This document shows, in pieces, positions 48,527 through 59,246 of a stretch of DNA of 64,000 bases. Both the position numbers and the translations under genes were made by a program. Numbering within the stretch: position 1 is the stretch's first letter; each line of letters opens with the position of its first letter. Where the stretch lies: NCBI GenBank assembly GCA_029204225.1, contig CM055104.1, forward strand, positions 39,052,527 through 39,116,526. The letters run 5' to 3'. Under the pieces are notes generated by a model. It was not told where the DNA came from. It did not search any database and was given only the letters and a program-made list of their open reading frames with translations. Origin of the DNA: Diphasiastrum complanatum (taxonomy: Eukaryota > Streptophyta > Lycopodiopsida > Lycopodiales > Lycopodiaceae).

Positions 48527-49662
48527 CTTCTTACAAGAGATCTTCATCAAGATCTACCTCTCCCTTGGATCTCATACATGCAAGTAATGGAGGTGCTTTG
48601 ATGTATGTAACTTTTATAGATGATTGTACTAGATTCATCTATAAAAGCACCTCCATTACTTTCACATGCAAGTAATGGAGGTGCTTTGATGTATGTAGCT
48701 TTTATAGATGATTGTACTAGATTCACATGGATTGAGTTACTATCAAAGAAAAGTCTTGTTTATGAAGCTTTCATTAAGTTCAAGTCTCTAGTAGAGAAAC
48801 AACTTAGTACTTCCATCAAAGCACTAAGATGTGATAATGGAGGACAGTACACCTCCAATAAAATGAAAGACTTTTGTGAGATCAATGGCATTAAGTTGCA
48901 ATACACTTGTTCCTACACCCCCCAACAAAATGGGATGGCCGAGAGGAAAAATAGGTGTCTATGTGAGTGGGCAAAGTCTTTAAGACTTGATGCATCACTT
49001 CCCATCTCATTTTGGGGAGAAGCTATAACATGTGCTAATTACTTGTGTAATAGACTTCCTAGTAGTGCTATAGATGGGATCTCACCTTATCAAGCCTTGT
49101 TTGATAAGAAATCCAATGTAAAAGATTTTAAGATCTTTGGATGTATTTGTTATGTTTACATCCCTTTGGAGACTAGAAGGAAAGAAGATGCTACCTCCTT
49201 CAAAGGGATCTTTGTTGGCTATGGAGAAAATAGCAACGGCTATAGGATATATGATCCTATATCCAAAAAAAGTAAAGGTAAGCAAGGATGTACTTTTTGA
49301 TGAGTACCAATTTGCTAAGAGCTTGTCAAATGGATCTAATCCATTGTGCATTGAAGATCTTGACAAACTCGAGGAGGATCTTGACAAACCCGAGGATGGA
49401 GACATGGATCCAAGTCAAAAGGGGTCGAGAAGATCATCAAGAAGCAAGGCTGAGCCCTCAAGGCTCACCTCTGTGGACAAGGGAAAGCAAAAGGAAGACT
49501 CTACACCTTCTACCTCTTACTCCTTCTTAGCTACATTGCTTGAAGAACCATCATCTTTTGAAGAAGCATATAAATCTAAAGTTTGGAGAGATGCAATGCA
49601 AGTAGAGTATGATGCATTAGAAGAAAATCATACTTGGAATCTTGTAAATCTTCCAAGAGGGA
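48527..49662 (+). pseudogene. Copia integrase, first half of a split element
   Basis: A 226-codon frame from 48,620 includes 'ALMYVAFIDDCTRFTW', 'LRCDNGGQYTSN' (second catalytic D), 'NGMAERKNRC' (third catalytic E) and 'FWGEAITCANYLCNRLP'. After a frameshift near 49,270 the frame 49,137-49,673 carries the linker 'SFEEAYKSKVWRDAMQVEY'. A local inverted and direct duplication at 48,577-48,720 repeats the 'SNGGALMYV' region. The reading is interrupted at 49,667 by a minus-strand element and resumes at 55,807 with RT. Confidence 0.85.
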
Positions 49663-49667
49663 GGAAA

Positions 49668-50350
49668 CTGTAAAAATTACAGCAAATAAGGATCCTAAAA
49701 CACTTGAAATGATGAGGGAAACAATAGATTATGATTTCATAAGATTAGCACAAGTTGAACCATCAAAATCCATCAAAAATCTATGCTTGAACCTCACTAA
49801 ATGGCCCAAATCCTTGAAGAAGGCTTCACACGTGTGAAAGTACGGCCTCCCACAGTCTGAGTACTGTACACCAGACCTACATTCAATCCTATAATCATTA
49901 GTAATCACAAGTACTCAAACAATTATGAACATAGAGAGCAATTGCACCATTATGAGAGAAAAATCATGAAATTGCTTGATTGATTTTGGTGAGATATCAT
50001 CACCTATATATACATGATCCATCACGGTTTTGGGCAGGTATGAGTAGCCCTAAACCTATCCCTAATGCTAATTTTGGTGGATCTTTCATCCCTACCAAGT
50101 TAGGGTTGGAATCTTGGAGATCCCTCAACAATGCAAAAATTACCAAAAATAGCTCCTATTTTTTCTCCCTTGTATCTAAGCATAATTTGGACTCATTCCA
50201 AAGGTTATAACACTTAGATCTACTTGAGAACATCCTTATGAATGGAATCCTATGCTATTTGGCACGTGTGACAAGCCACATCATGACCATCTAACTATTT
50301 ACAAGTCATATGACCAAAACTAGTCAAGCTAGAATTGTGAATTTTTAACA
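49668..50350 (-). repeat. 3' LTR of the complete copia
   Basis: In plus orientation it reads TGTAAAAATTAC to AATTTTTAACA. It is nearly identical to the partner at 55,124. The LTR carries 'cacctatatatacatgatcc', a likely TATA region for the element's promoter. Confidence 0.95.
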
Positions 50351-50364
50351 CTCCTCCTCACTAT

Positions 50365-53163
50365 CTAGCTTGGTTCAATCATTGCTTTACTAATCACTCC
50401 AAGTGATGATCTGAACTTCATAAAAGGTGTCTTTTGAAGTGGTTTAGTAAGTAGATCAGCTACACATTCATTGCTTGGAACATGCTCCAAAGCAATCTCC
50501 TTGGCTTGCACCATTTCTCTCACAAAGTGATGGCATATCTCAATGTGCTTAGATCTTGCATGGAAGATTGGGTTAGATGCAAGGTGTTGGGCTGATATAT
50601 TGTCATTGTAGATGATTGGTGCCTCCTCTGAATCCATGATCTTTAGTTCCACCAATAATCTCTTGATCCAAAGTACCTCCTTTGTAGTGGTTGTCAAAGC
50701 TTTGTACTCGGCCTCGGTTGAAGATAGAGATATAGTTTCTTGCTTTTTTGAAAGCCATGAAACCACACCTTCTCCTATGAAAGTTGAATAGGCACTTGTT
50801 GATTTCCTATCCCTCTTGTCCCCTGCAAAATCTGAATCACTAAATGCATGAAGGTTAATCACATCTCCTCTATATAGAATCCCAAAATCCAATGTACCCG
50901 AGATGTATCTTAGAATCCTCTTAGCCTTTTTCCAATGGATATTCAATGGCTTTTGCATGGATTGGCTCAACCTACATACACTAAAGCTAAGATCTGGTCT
51001 AGTTATAGTGATCCACATTAAGGAACCTATAAGTTGCCTAAACAAAGTGATGTCCATGAAGGATCTTTCATCATCTTCATTTGGCACTTTTACATCTTGC
51101 TCCATTGGTGTGTCAACACTTTTGCATACTTCCATCTTAAACTTCTTCAAAAGACTTTGAGCATAGTTTACTTGACTTATAAAGATAAAATCAGACCCTC
51201 TAAGTACTTCTATGCCTAACATGAAGTGAAGACACCCTAGATCTACCATCTTGAACTCTAAGGATAGATCTATCTTGATTTTTTCAATACCATCAACACT
51301 ATTTCCACTAATGATGATGTCATCTACATAAATGAGTAAAAGTACAATACCAACATCATCAAACTTAATGTAAAGAGTGGGATCATATTCACTTTGAACA
51401 AAAGAAAGTGAAATAAGATAGCAATGTAGTCTTGAATTCCAAGATCTCGAGGCTTGCTTCAAGCCATAGATGCTTCTTTGGAGATGGCATACTTTGTTCT
51501 CCATTCCATGCTTGATGAACCCTTGTGGCTGCTCCATATAGATATCTTCTTCCAAAAAACCATTCAAGAAAGCATTAGAGACATCCATTTGACATAGAAT
51601 CCATCCAAAATGTGATGCAAGTGCAATGATTAGCCTTATTGTGACCATCTTGGCCACGGGTGCAAAAGTTTCCTCATAGTCTATCCCTCTCTCTTGAGCA
51701 TAACCTTTTGCAACTAATCTTGCTTTATGTTTGTTAACACTCCCATTTGCATTCAACTTAAGCTTGAAGACCCACTTGCATCCTATTACATTCCTTTGAG
51801 GTCTCTCAACAAGCAACCAAGTTTCATTCTCAATCAAGGCATCATACTCATCCAACATAGCTTTATACCATTCTTTGGAGTTCAATGCATCTTCAACATT
51901 AGACGGTTCTTCAAAACTAGATAAAGCATAAGAAGTGGATGAGATACCCTCAACTTGCTGTCCTTTCCCTTGATATGTGAGCCTTGATGGCTCCACTTTT
52001 GCCCTTGAAGATCTCCTTGGTGTGATAGGTGGGTTTGGTGCTTGCTCCTCCATGAGCTCCTCCTCAAAACCAAGATCTTGCTCCTCGGCCATCTTCTTCT
52101 TGATTGTTGGAGCACTTGAGCCTTCTTCAAGCATATGCATATGATGTTCATCAAAGATGACATCCCTTGAAACAACAAATTTGTTCAAGGATGGGAGATA
52201 GACTTTGTAGCCCTTGCTTGAGCTTGCATATCCAAGCATGATCCCTCTTGTGGAAGATGGATCCTCCTTGGCTCTTGTTTCCAATGGCACATGCACATAA
52301 CATATACACCCAAAAACTTTCAAGTGATTAAGATTGGGTTTCTTTCCATACAACATCTCATAAGGAGTTTTGCCTTCAATTGCTTTGCAAGACACCCTAT
52401 TCATCAAGTAGTTTGCACATACAAGAGACTCACCCCAAAAGGATTTGGGCAAACAAGCATCTAATCTTAAAGCCTTAGAACATTCACATAATGTTCTATT
52501 CCTTCTTTCAGCAACTCCATTTTGTTGAGGAGTGTAAGGACAAGAAGTCTCTTTCTTGATCCCTTCCTCCTCACAAAAGGCCTTGAACTCATTGGAGATG
52601 AATTCTCCACCATTGTCACTTCTAAGAATCTTGATGTTATGATTATGATGCTTTTCCACAAACAACTTGAACTTTACAAAAGTATCAAATACTTGAGACT
52701 TGAAGGAAAGTAAGAACACCCAACAATATCTTGAGTAGTCATCAATGAAGGTTAAAAACATGGATGAACCTCCATTAGATTTGGTGCTAGCAATGTGCAC
52801 ATCCGAGTGTATGAGTTCAAGAGGATGAGATGACTTTGTGATGGAGTTAGGAAACACCTTCTTATGTGCCTTGGATAAGGCACAAGCTTCACAAACCTTG
52901 TCTTCCTTCCCAATAGACCTTGGTAGGCCTAAAGCATACTCCTCCTTGATCATAGCCTCCATGGAACCCGAGTTGACATGTCCAAGTCTTTTGTGCCATA
53001 AAGTAAAGGTAGATATCTTGCTCTTCTCGGCCAACATGACAACATTAGTATCCACAAATGCATCCAGCTTATAAAGTTTGCCAAGTCTAGTGCCCTTAGC
53101 CACTATCTTATCCCTTCCTCTTGATGAAACATTCATTTGAAGCAAAGTCAACATTGAAACCAT
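50365..53163 (-). CDS. Copia pol: integrase, reverse transcriptase, RNase H (932-codon frame)
   Basis: A long uninterrupted frame. Order of domains: GAG-pre-integrase 'LWHKRLGHVNSGSM' with 'CEACALSK' (about residues 56-105), integrase core with HSDVH, 'LRSDNGGEFIS' and 'NGVAERRNRT' (about 115-230), linker, RT with 'CQMDVSNAFLNGFLEEDIYM' in two parts around residue 540 and 'LLIYVDDIIISG' around 625, RNase H with 'FSDSDFAGDKRDRKSTSAY' and 'SSTEAEYKAL' (about 785-850). All catalytic residues I can trace are present. Integrase joins the cDNA to the chromosome, while RT and RNase H make it. The first methionine is arbitrary because a frameshift separates this frame from protease upstream, so the original product was a gag-pol polyprotein. 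Confidence 0.92.
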   Translation of the reverse strand: MVSMLTLLQMNVSSRGRDKIVAKGTRLGKLYKLDAFVDTNVVMLAEKSKISTFTLWHKRLGHVNSGSMEAMIKEEYALGLPRSIGKEDKVCEACALSKAHKKVFPNSITKSSHPLELIHSDVHIASTKSNGGSSMFLTFIDDYSRYCWVFLLSFKSQVFDTFVKFKLFVEKHHNHNIKILRSDNGGEFISNEFKAFCEEEGIKKETSCPYTPQQNGVAERRNRTLCECSKALRLDACLPKSFWGESLVCANYLMNRVSCKAIEGKTPYEMLYGKKPNLNHLKVFGCICYVHVPLETRAKEDPSSTRGIMLGYASSSKGYKVYLPSLNKFVVSRDVIFDEHHMHMLEEGSSAPTIKKKMAEEQDLGFEEELMEEQAPNPPITPRRSSRAKVEPSRLTYQGKGQQVEGISSTSYALSSFEEPSNVEDALNSKEWYKAMLDEYDALIENETWLLVERPQRNVIGCKWVFKLKLNANGSVNKHKARLVAKGYAQERGIDYEETFAPVAKMVTIRLIIALASHFGWILCQMDVSNAFLNGFLEEDIYMEQPQGFIKHGMENKVCHLQRSIYGLKQASRSWNSRLHCYLISLSFVQSEYDPTLYIKFDDVGIVLLLIYVDDIIISGNSVDGIEKIKIDLSLEFKMVDLGCLHFMLGIEVLRGSDFIFISQVNYAQSLLKKFKMEVCKSVDTPMEQDVKVPNEDDERSFMDITLFRQLIGSLMWITITRPDLSFSVCRLSQSMQKPLNIHWKKAKRILRYISGTLDFGILYRGDVINLHAFSDSDFAGDKRDRKSTSAYSTFIGEGVVSWLSKKQETISLSSTEAEYKALTTTTKEVLWIKRLLVELKIMDSEEAPIIYNDNISAQHLASNPIFHARSKHIEICHHFVREMVQAKEIALEHVPSNECVADLLTKPLQKTPFMKFRSSLGVISKAMIEPS

Positions 53164-53300
53164 TGTCTACCATTTGGCCAACACTTAGTAGATTCTTTGT
53201 TATTGTAGGAATGTACAAAACACCTTCTATGTTGATCTTTTTGGAAGATCCTAAGCAAAGGGGAATGCTACCAACTCCTTCAAGCTGTATAGATAGACTT
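53164..53300 (-). pseudogene. Broken protease-to-integrase segment of the complete copia
   Basis: Between the gag-protease frame and the pol frame the block 'VLYIPTITKNLLSVGQMV' lies in another frame, and a short stretch expected after 'SIYTA' is missing. There are thus two frame breaks in about 130 bases. Confidence 0.75.
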
Positions 53301-54313
53301 TATAGGTCCATCATAAGATAAGAGAGAAGAGAAAAACTCCCTTTTACTAGTCATGTGTGAACTAGCACCCGAGTCAATCCACCAAGGATCTTCTCCTTTG
53401 AAGCTTGTTGAAGAAAATATGGACATCATGAGAGAGTCCTCATGTGAACTCTCCTCCTCCTCCTCTTTGCTCATGTTGGCTTGGCTTTGATCTTGCTTCC
53501 TCTTGAAGCATTCCGAGGCATAATGCCCCATCTTGCTACAATAGTAGCACTTCACCTTTGATTTGTCCTTCTTGACTTTGGTGGTTGATGGAGATGCCTT
53601 TGGGGGTCCTTCTTGATCCTCAAGCTTTGTAGACTTCTTGAATGTTGATCCTTTGGCTTTGGACTTGCCTTTGCCTTTGGTGAAGAGAGCTTGGTCATCT
53701 CCACCTTGGATGGAAAGCCTATCCATCCTCTCTTGCATTTGGCTCCTTCTTGATTCCTCGGCCATGAGTGTGCCTTGGAGTTCTTCAAGTATGGGTAGCT
53801 TACCCATAATTGCATATCCCTGAACCAAATTGTCAAATTCAAAGCTTAGTCCATTCAATATGAGTTGAACAAGCTCTTCATCCTTGATAGGGTCACCTAT
53901 AAAGGCTAGCTCTTTGTTCAATTCCTTTACTCTTAGGACAAAAGTATGTGCACTCTCTCCTTTCTTTTGATAGCTTCTATAGATTTGATTCTTCAAAGCT
54001 AACATTCTAGTTTGGTTCTTGGATTCATAGACTTTTGCAAAGTCTCCCAAGCATCTTGAGCTGAAGTGCAATCTCCTACCTCTCTTAAGAGTTCATTTGC
54101 AACATTCATTTTTATGCAATGTAGTGCAACATTGCACCTCTTGATGTATTTGGCTTTTTCTTGAGGATGAATAGGTTCACCCTCCTTACCATTTACAATT
54201 TCCATCAGATCTTGTATGATCATGATAGATTCCATTCTAACTTTCCATATGGAATAGTTAGTTTTGTTGAGCCTTTCATTAGTATCCAAAAGATATGCAT
54301 TTATAGATGCCAT
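53280..54313 (-). pseudogene. Copia gag and protease of the complete element
   Basis: Gag starts at the ATG at 54,313 ('MASINAYLLDTNERLNKTN', 'YSIWKVRM'). A single frameshift near 54,025 moves reading to the frame 53,280-54,071, which continues with 'ELVQLILNGL', the CCHC knuckle 'CYYCSKMGHYASEC' and the protease active site 'WWIDSGASSHMTS' with D-S-G intact. Gag builds the particle and the protease matures it. The frameshift and the stop after 'IYTA' make autonomous activity doubtful unless a functional relative supplies the proteins. Confidence 0.85.
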
Positions 54314-55111
54314 CTAGTCTCCTAATCAAGGACTTGACACAAATGAAGGTTACTTCTATTGATTTGATTGAAGGTCTACCTTATCCCACTTCTTAGGGAC
54401 CTGAAAAGATCAGTAATAGACTTCCTATAAAGATATAAGAATGATCTCTAACAAAATCAAATCATAGAATACTAGAAACAATGCACTTGCTTGATTGAAG
54501 TAGACAATACTAGTAGAATTGCCCCTCTTTCTATAAAGAACATTAAAGCTTCCAAATGATCTGATCAAGAGTGAATTTCAGCAACCTAATATAATTCCAA
54601 AATCACTTGTAAAAGATCTAAATGGAACTTAATGAGGATGCAACACAATCTACTATCCAATCACAAGCAAAAAATGATCAAAATTGATGAAAAATTGATC
54701 TAATTTGGTGCATAAGTCAAGCAATGGTTGGACTGAACCTAAATCACTTTAGGAGTTGCCTACTACACCTTAGAACAGCCTTGAAGAGTCCCCAAAACTC
54801 TGATCTTCCCTCTCCTTGAATGCTAGAAAGCCTTCTCTATGAAATCACCTCCAAAACTTGCTTAGAAATCAATGCTTGGAGCAAGCAAAACTTGCTATCT
54901 TGGTAATGTGAATTGAATTAAACTTTGCCTCTGGTTTTAGACACCTAAACACCTGCAAATGAAGTCACACAACACCAATCTCCAATGTATTTGACTCACT
55001 TTGAGTTCTAGAATCAATACTAGATGCTAAGATCCAATCTACACAAGATTTAGATCAAAAAATGTGATCAAATTGAATGCAAACCAAGGATTTAGCTCAT
55101 TTCAGCCTTTA

Positions 55112-55123
55112 GGCTCTGATACC
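55112..55123 (-). other. Primer-binding site of the complete copia
   Basis: TGGTATCAGAGC on the minus strand, immediately next to the LTR end at 55,124. Confidence 0.9.
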
Positions 55124-55806
55124 ATGTAAAAATTACAGCAAATAAGGATCCTAAAACACTTGAAATGATGGAGGAAACAATAGATTATGATTTCATAAGA
55201 TTAGCACAAGTTGAACCATCAAAATCCATCAAAAATCTATGCTTGAACCTCACTAAATGGCCCAAATCCTTGAAGAAGGCTTCACACGTGTGAAAGTACG
55301 GCCTCCCACAGTCTGAGTACTGTACACCATACCTACATTCAATCCTATAATCATTAGTAATCACAAGTACTCAAACAATTATGAACATAGAGAGCAATTG
55401 CACCATTATGAGAGAAAAATCATGAAATTGCTTGATTGATTTTGGTGAGATATCATCACCTATATATACATGATCCATCACGGTTTTGGGCAGGTATGAG
55501 TAGCCCTAAACCTATCCCTAATGCTAATTTTGGTGGATCTTTCATCCCTACCAAGTTAGGGTTGGAATCTTGGAGATCCCTCAACAATGCAAAAATTACC
55601 AAAAATAGCTCCTATTTTTTCTCCCTTGTATCTAAGCATAATTTGGACTCATTCCAAAGGTTCTAACACTTAGATATACTTGAGAAAATCCTTATGAATG
55701 GAATCCTATGCTATTTGGCACGTGTGACAAGCCACATCATGACCATCTAACTATTTACAAGTCATATGACCAAAACTAGTCAAGCTAGAATTGTGAATTT
55801 TTAACA
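55124..55806 (-). repeat. 5' LTR of the complete copia
   Basis: Differences from the other LTR include 'gatggagg' for 'gatgaggg', 'catacc' for 'cagacc', and three changes near 55,660-55,695. It adjoins the primer-binding site, so it is the promoter-bearing 5' LTR. Confidence 0.95.
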
Positions 55807-57170
55807 GAAACCACTTGCATGTAAGTGGATTTATAGAATAAAGTACAATAAAGATGGATCTATTAGTAAGTACAAAGCTAGGCTTGATGCTAAGGAATTT
55901 TTTCAAATAAAAGGATTGGATTATGAAGAAACATTTGCACCTGTAGCTAAGCTTGTAACTACTAGATTAATCATTTGCATTGCTACTTTGTTCAAGTGGG
56001 ATCTCTACCAAATGGATGTGACAAATGGCTTATTGAATGGCTTCTTAGAGGAGGAAATCTTCATGATGCAACCCAAGGGCTTCATCAAAGTTGGTGAGGA
56101 GCAAAAGGTGTGTTACTTAAGGAAGAGCCTATATGGCTTGAAGCAAGCACCTAGAGCTTGGTACTCTAGGTTGCATGATTTTCTCTATTCTCTTTGCTTT
56201 GTACTGAGTGCTTATGAACCTTCTTTATATTTCAAATGTAATGAAGGAATGATCATCATTTTGGTACTTTATGTTGATGACATCATTTTGATAGAAAATG
56301 ATGATGAAGGTATAAGCAAAGTAAAAGTTGATTTATCTAGTGAGTTCAAGGTGGTAGATCTAGGCTTCCTAAAGTTTATACTTGGGATAGAAGTGTCTAG
56401 AAGTAGCAATTGTACTTTCATAAGTCAATCTAAGTATGCTACTTCTATTCTTGAAAGATTTGGTATGAAAGATTGTAAGGAGATTGACACCCCTATGGAG
56501 CATGTTGTGAAGGCAACTAATGAAGGTGATGAAGCATCCTTTGAGGACATCACCCTCTTTCAAAAGCTTATAGGATCTTTAATCTATTTGACCATCACTA
56601 GACCTAACTTAAGTTTTTGTGTAAGTAAGTTGAGTCAAAGTATGCAAGCTCCTTTAGTTCATCATTGGAAAAGTGCCAAGAGAGTACTTAGATATGTTTC
56701 TAGTACTAGATTTTTTGGCATACTTTATGAAGGATCTAACTTGCACTTGAGAGCCTACTTGGATTCAGATTTTGCAGGTGACAAGATGGATAGGAAGTTT
56801 ATTAGTGCATTTGCAACATTTCTTTGTGGAGGAGTAATATCTTGGCTTTCTAAAAAGCAAGATACAATCTCACTATCTTCTTGTGAAGCCGAGTACAAGG
56901 CATTGACTTCAACAACCAAAGAGCTCCTATGGCTAAGAAGACTCTTGATTGAGCTACATGTGCTAGAGGCCGAGGAGATCCCTTACATATTTTGTGACAA
57001 TCAAGCTTCTCAACAAATTGCTTCAAATCCTATCTTCCATGCTAGAACAAAGCATATTGAGATAGCTCATCACTTTGTGAGGGAGAAGGTACAATCCAAG
57101 GAGGTGCAACTACATCATGTACCATCATCTGAATGCATAGCTGATATCTTAACCAAGCCATTGTCCAAAG
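55807..57170 (+). pseudogene. Copia RT and RNase H, second half of the split element
   Basis: The sequence begins with the target duplication and reads on from the linker at 49,667: 'LACKWIYRIKYNKDGSISK', a region with a stop-free 443-codon frame from 55,916. It contains 'YQMDVTNGLLNGFLEEEIFM', 'YGLKQAPRAWYSRL', 'LVLYVDDIIL' (YVDD intact), 'ITRPNLSF' and RNase H 'YLDSDFAGDKMDRK', 'SSCEAEYKAL', 'HFVREKV'. The common A-F-L-N-G block is G-L-L-N-G here. The frame does not end in a normal tail or LTR but runs into a 24-bp minisatellite at 57,171. Confidence 0.88.
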
Positions 57171-57830
57171 ATCGAGATCTGACACGACGCTTTGGTCAAG
57201 ATCTGATGCGATATTTCGGTCGAGATCTGACGCGACGCTTCGGTTGAGATTTGATTGGAACGCTTCGGTCGAGATCTGATTGAAACACTTCGGTCGAGAT
57301 CTGACGTGATGCTTTGGTTGAGATCTGACTGGAACGCTTCGGTCAAGATCTGACTGGAACGCTTCGGTCAAGATCTGACACAACGCTTTGGTCGAGATCT
57401 TACGCGATGCTTCGGTCGAGATCTTACGTGACACTTTGGTCGAGATTTGACGCAACGCTTCGGTCGAGATCTGACTAGAACGCTTCGGTTGAGATCTGAC
57501 GCGATGCTTCAGTCAAGATCTAACTGGAACGTTTGGTCAAGATCTGACTGATGGGCTCTGATTGAAATTTGAGAGATGGCTCTAGTTGAGATTTGACAAA
57601 TGGGCTCCGGTTGAGATTTCAAAGGGGCTCCGGTTGAGATTTTTGAGGGGCTCTATTTGAGATCTGACAAAGGCCTCTAGTTGAGATTTGACACAGGCCT
57701 CCGGTTGAGATTGCAGAGGGGCTCCGGTTGAGATTTTAGAGAAGCTCCGGTTGAGATTTTTGAGGGCTCCGTTTGAGATTTGAGAAAGGCCTCCGGTTGA
57801 GATTTGACACTGGCCTCCGGTTGAGATTTA
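57171..57830. repeat. Minisatellite, units of about 22-28 bp
   Basis: Imperfect head-to-tail copies. The first part uses a unit like 'gcttcggtcgagatctgac' plus a variable 'tggaac' or 'gcgat', and the second part (from about 57,545) shifts to 'ggctccggttgagattt' units. At least 25 units are visible. The 3' LTR of the copia element it abuts is absent. Open frames in it, such as 57,042-57,455 on the minus strand, are repeat artefacts. Confidence 0.9.
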
Positions 57831-58160
57831 AATTTTTTTTTGTTTTTTGTAAGCCCCTGCGTTGCGTCGGTCGAGATGGTAAGAAAGAGAGGCTCGACTG
57901 AGATGGAAGAGAAGGTGCTTGGCTGAGACATGAGAGAGGCTCTCGATTGAGATGGTGACAGAGGGAGGTGGAGACGATGGGTAAGCTATGGGTAGAGGAG
58001 GATGTAGAAGGAGGTGATGATGTATGTAGGGCATGGGGATGGTGTGTGCAGGTCGTTCTGAGCCATGAATGGATCTGGAGATGTTTCAGATTGCTTGTAT
58101 GGTTCCGATCAAAGACAGTCTTGCAGCATGTCCTGCCTGTCAGAGGACACTAAGGGTCGT
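57831..58160. other. Degenerate continuation of the minisatellite
   Basis: Related words ('cggtcgagatggtaag', 'ctcgactgagatgg', 'ctcgattgagatgg') persist at wider spacing, then a purine-rich stretch leads to the LTR remnant. No gene is recognised. Confidence 0.5.
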
Positions 58161-58164
58161 TCTC

Positions 58165-58484
58165 TCTTGAAAGCACTCACATTTTGCGAACAATTCGCGA
58201 ATAATTATTTGTTTGATAATTTTTGATGCTTAATTGTTTGGCTACGTAATCATTGTAGTACTGGCGATTTCAAAGTTAGTTACTATAAGTTCAAGCGTGA
58301 TTTCTATCACTATTTTTTTGTTTGAAATTAATAGGCGTAGTCATGCATTGGAAAGATGAAGATAGTTTATTCTGCCATGCACGAAAAGTTTTCTTTCTAG
58401 ACGCTCAAATTATTTTCATTCATTTTCTTTTCGAGTTCGTTTCTTTTTTAACTAGATCTATCTTTTGCACACCACTTTTCGACA
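58165..58484 (+). mobile_element. Copia 5' LTR (family A), 3' part only
   Basis: About 320 bases match the reverse complement of 17,745-18,060 and 27,370-27,690, ending CCACTTTTCGACA at the primer-binding site. This copy shows what the true LTR-A end looks like. The 5' two-thirds are missing and replaced by minisatellite-derived sequence. Confidence 0.8.
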
Positions 58485-58496
58485 TGGTATCAGAGC
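58485..58496 (+). other. Primer-binding site
   Basis: TGGTATCAGAGC directly after the LTR end. Confidence 0.9.
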
Positions 58497-58690
58497 AATT
58501 TCAGTACTTCTTTATCTGATTCCAAAATGATATTGAAGCGAGAGCTCTAATACTTGATATCTTTCGCGATATCAAATTGATATCATATTCTTTAGTTCTT
58601 TCCAATCTTTTAGTATAAGAGAATTAATTTCCCATTGTTGGCATTACCACATCGTAGCGTCATCGATACAATCGACAGACTAAGTTCTAG

Positions 58691-59246
58691 ATGGATTCTC
58701 AAAGTAAAGTCGGTCTTATCGCAGACAAGCTGAATAGATCCAACTATCATTTGTGGAAATTTAAGATGAAGACCTTGCTAATCGTTGTCGACTTATGGGA
58801 TGTTTTTACATGTACAGAAGTAAAACTTGAAGACGATGACTCGAAGTGGAAATCGAAGGACGATAAAGTTTTCATGCTTATTATCCTCAATATATCAGAT
58901 ACATAGATTGGACACCTAGCTGAAGCTAAAACGTCAAAAGATGTCTGGGACATCTTGAACTCACTATATGGCATGAGGGACGTAACTACTAAGTTACACT
59001 TACAAAGAAAATTCTTCACTTTCAAAATGTCTACTAGTGATTCTCTTAGTACTCACACTATTGAAGGTGAAGATACTATAAGATTGCAATTCAAATTACT
59101 ATCAAAGGTCTTATATGTTCCTAAACTCTCTACAAATCTGTTATCAGTGAGTAGAATTACAGATTCAGGTCATAAGGTAGAATTTGAATTTGATCAATGC
59201 AAAATTATTAATAGGAGCAATAAGATCGTTGCACTTGGCAAGAGAC
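58691..59246 (+). pseudogene. Copia gag fused to protease tail, internally deleted
   Basis: The ATG at 58,691 opens 'SNYHLWKFKMKTLL', a gag start also seen at 1,047. A stop occurs after 'ILNISDT'. In the next frame gag continues to 'RKFFTFKMSTSDSLS' and then switches without a break to the post-protease block 'VLYVPKLSTNLLSVSRI'. The zinc knuckle and protease active site are therefore deleted. The sequence ends near 59,246, where unrelated DNA is inserted. Confidence 0.8.

Larger units (their letters stand above)
49668..55806 (-). mobile_element. Complete copia retrotransposon with two LTRs and target duplication
   Basis: The 6,139-bp element has 683-bp LTRs at 49,668-50,350 and 55,124-55,806, differing at about six positions by eye. 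It is flanked by GAAAC at 49,663-49,667 and 55,807-55,811. The primer-binding site is at 55,112-55,123 and the purine tract (GTGAGGAGGAG) at 50,351-50,361, both on the minus strand. Gag, protease, integrase, RT and RNase H are all present in copia order. It is inserted in antisense orientation into another copia element, between the integrase linker and RT. This is the youngest and best-preserved element in the window. Confidence 0.95.

Noticed and set aside
57042-57455. 137-codon minus-strand frame with repeated 'SRPK'/'STEA' words
   Set aside because: It is the complement of the minisatellite and the RNase H tail.
57171-57830. Possible CRISPR-like array
   Set aside because: Units are contiguous with no unique spacers, vary continuously, and the context is plant retrotransposon DNA.
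58485-58496. TGGTATCAGAGC as part of a tRNA gene
   Set aside because: It is the complement of a tRNA 3' end next to LTRs; no cloverleaf sequence surrounds any of these sites.
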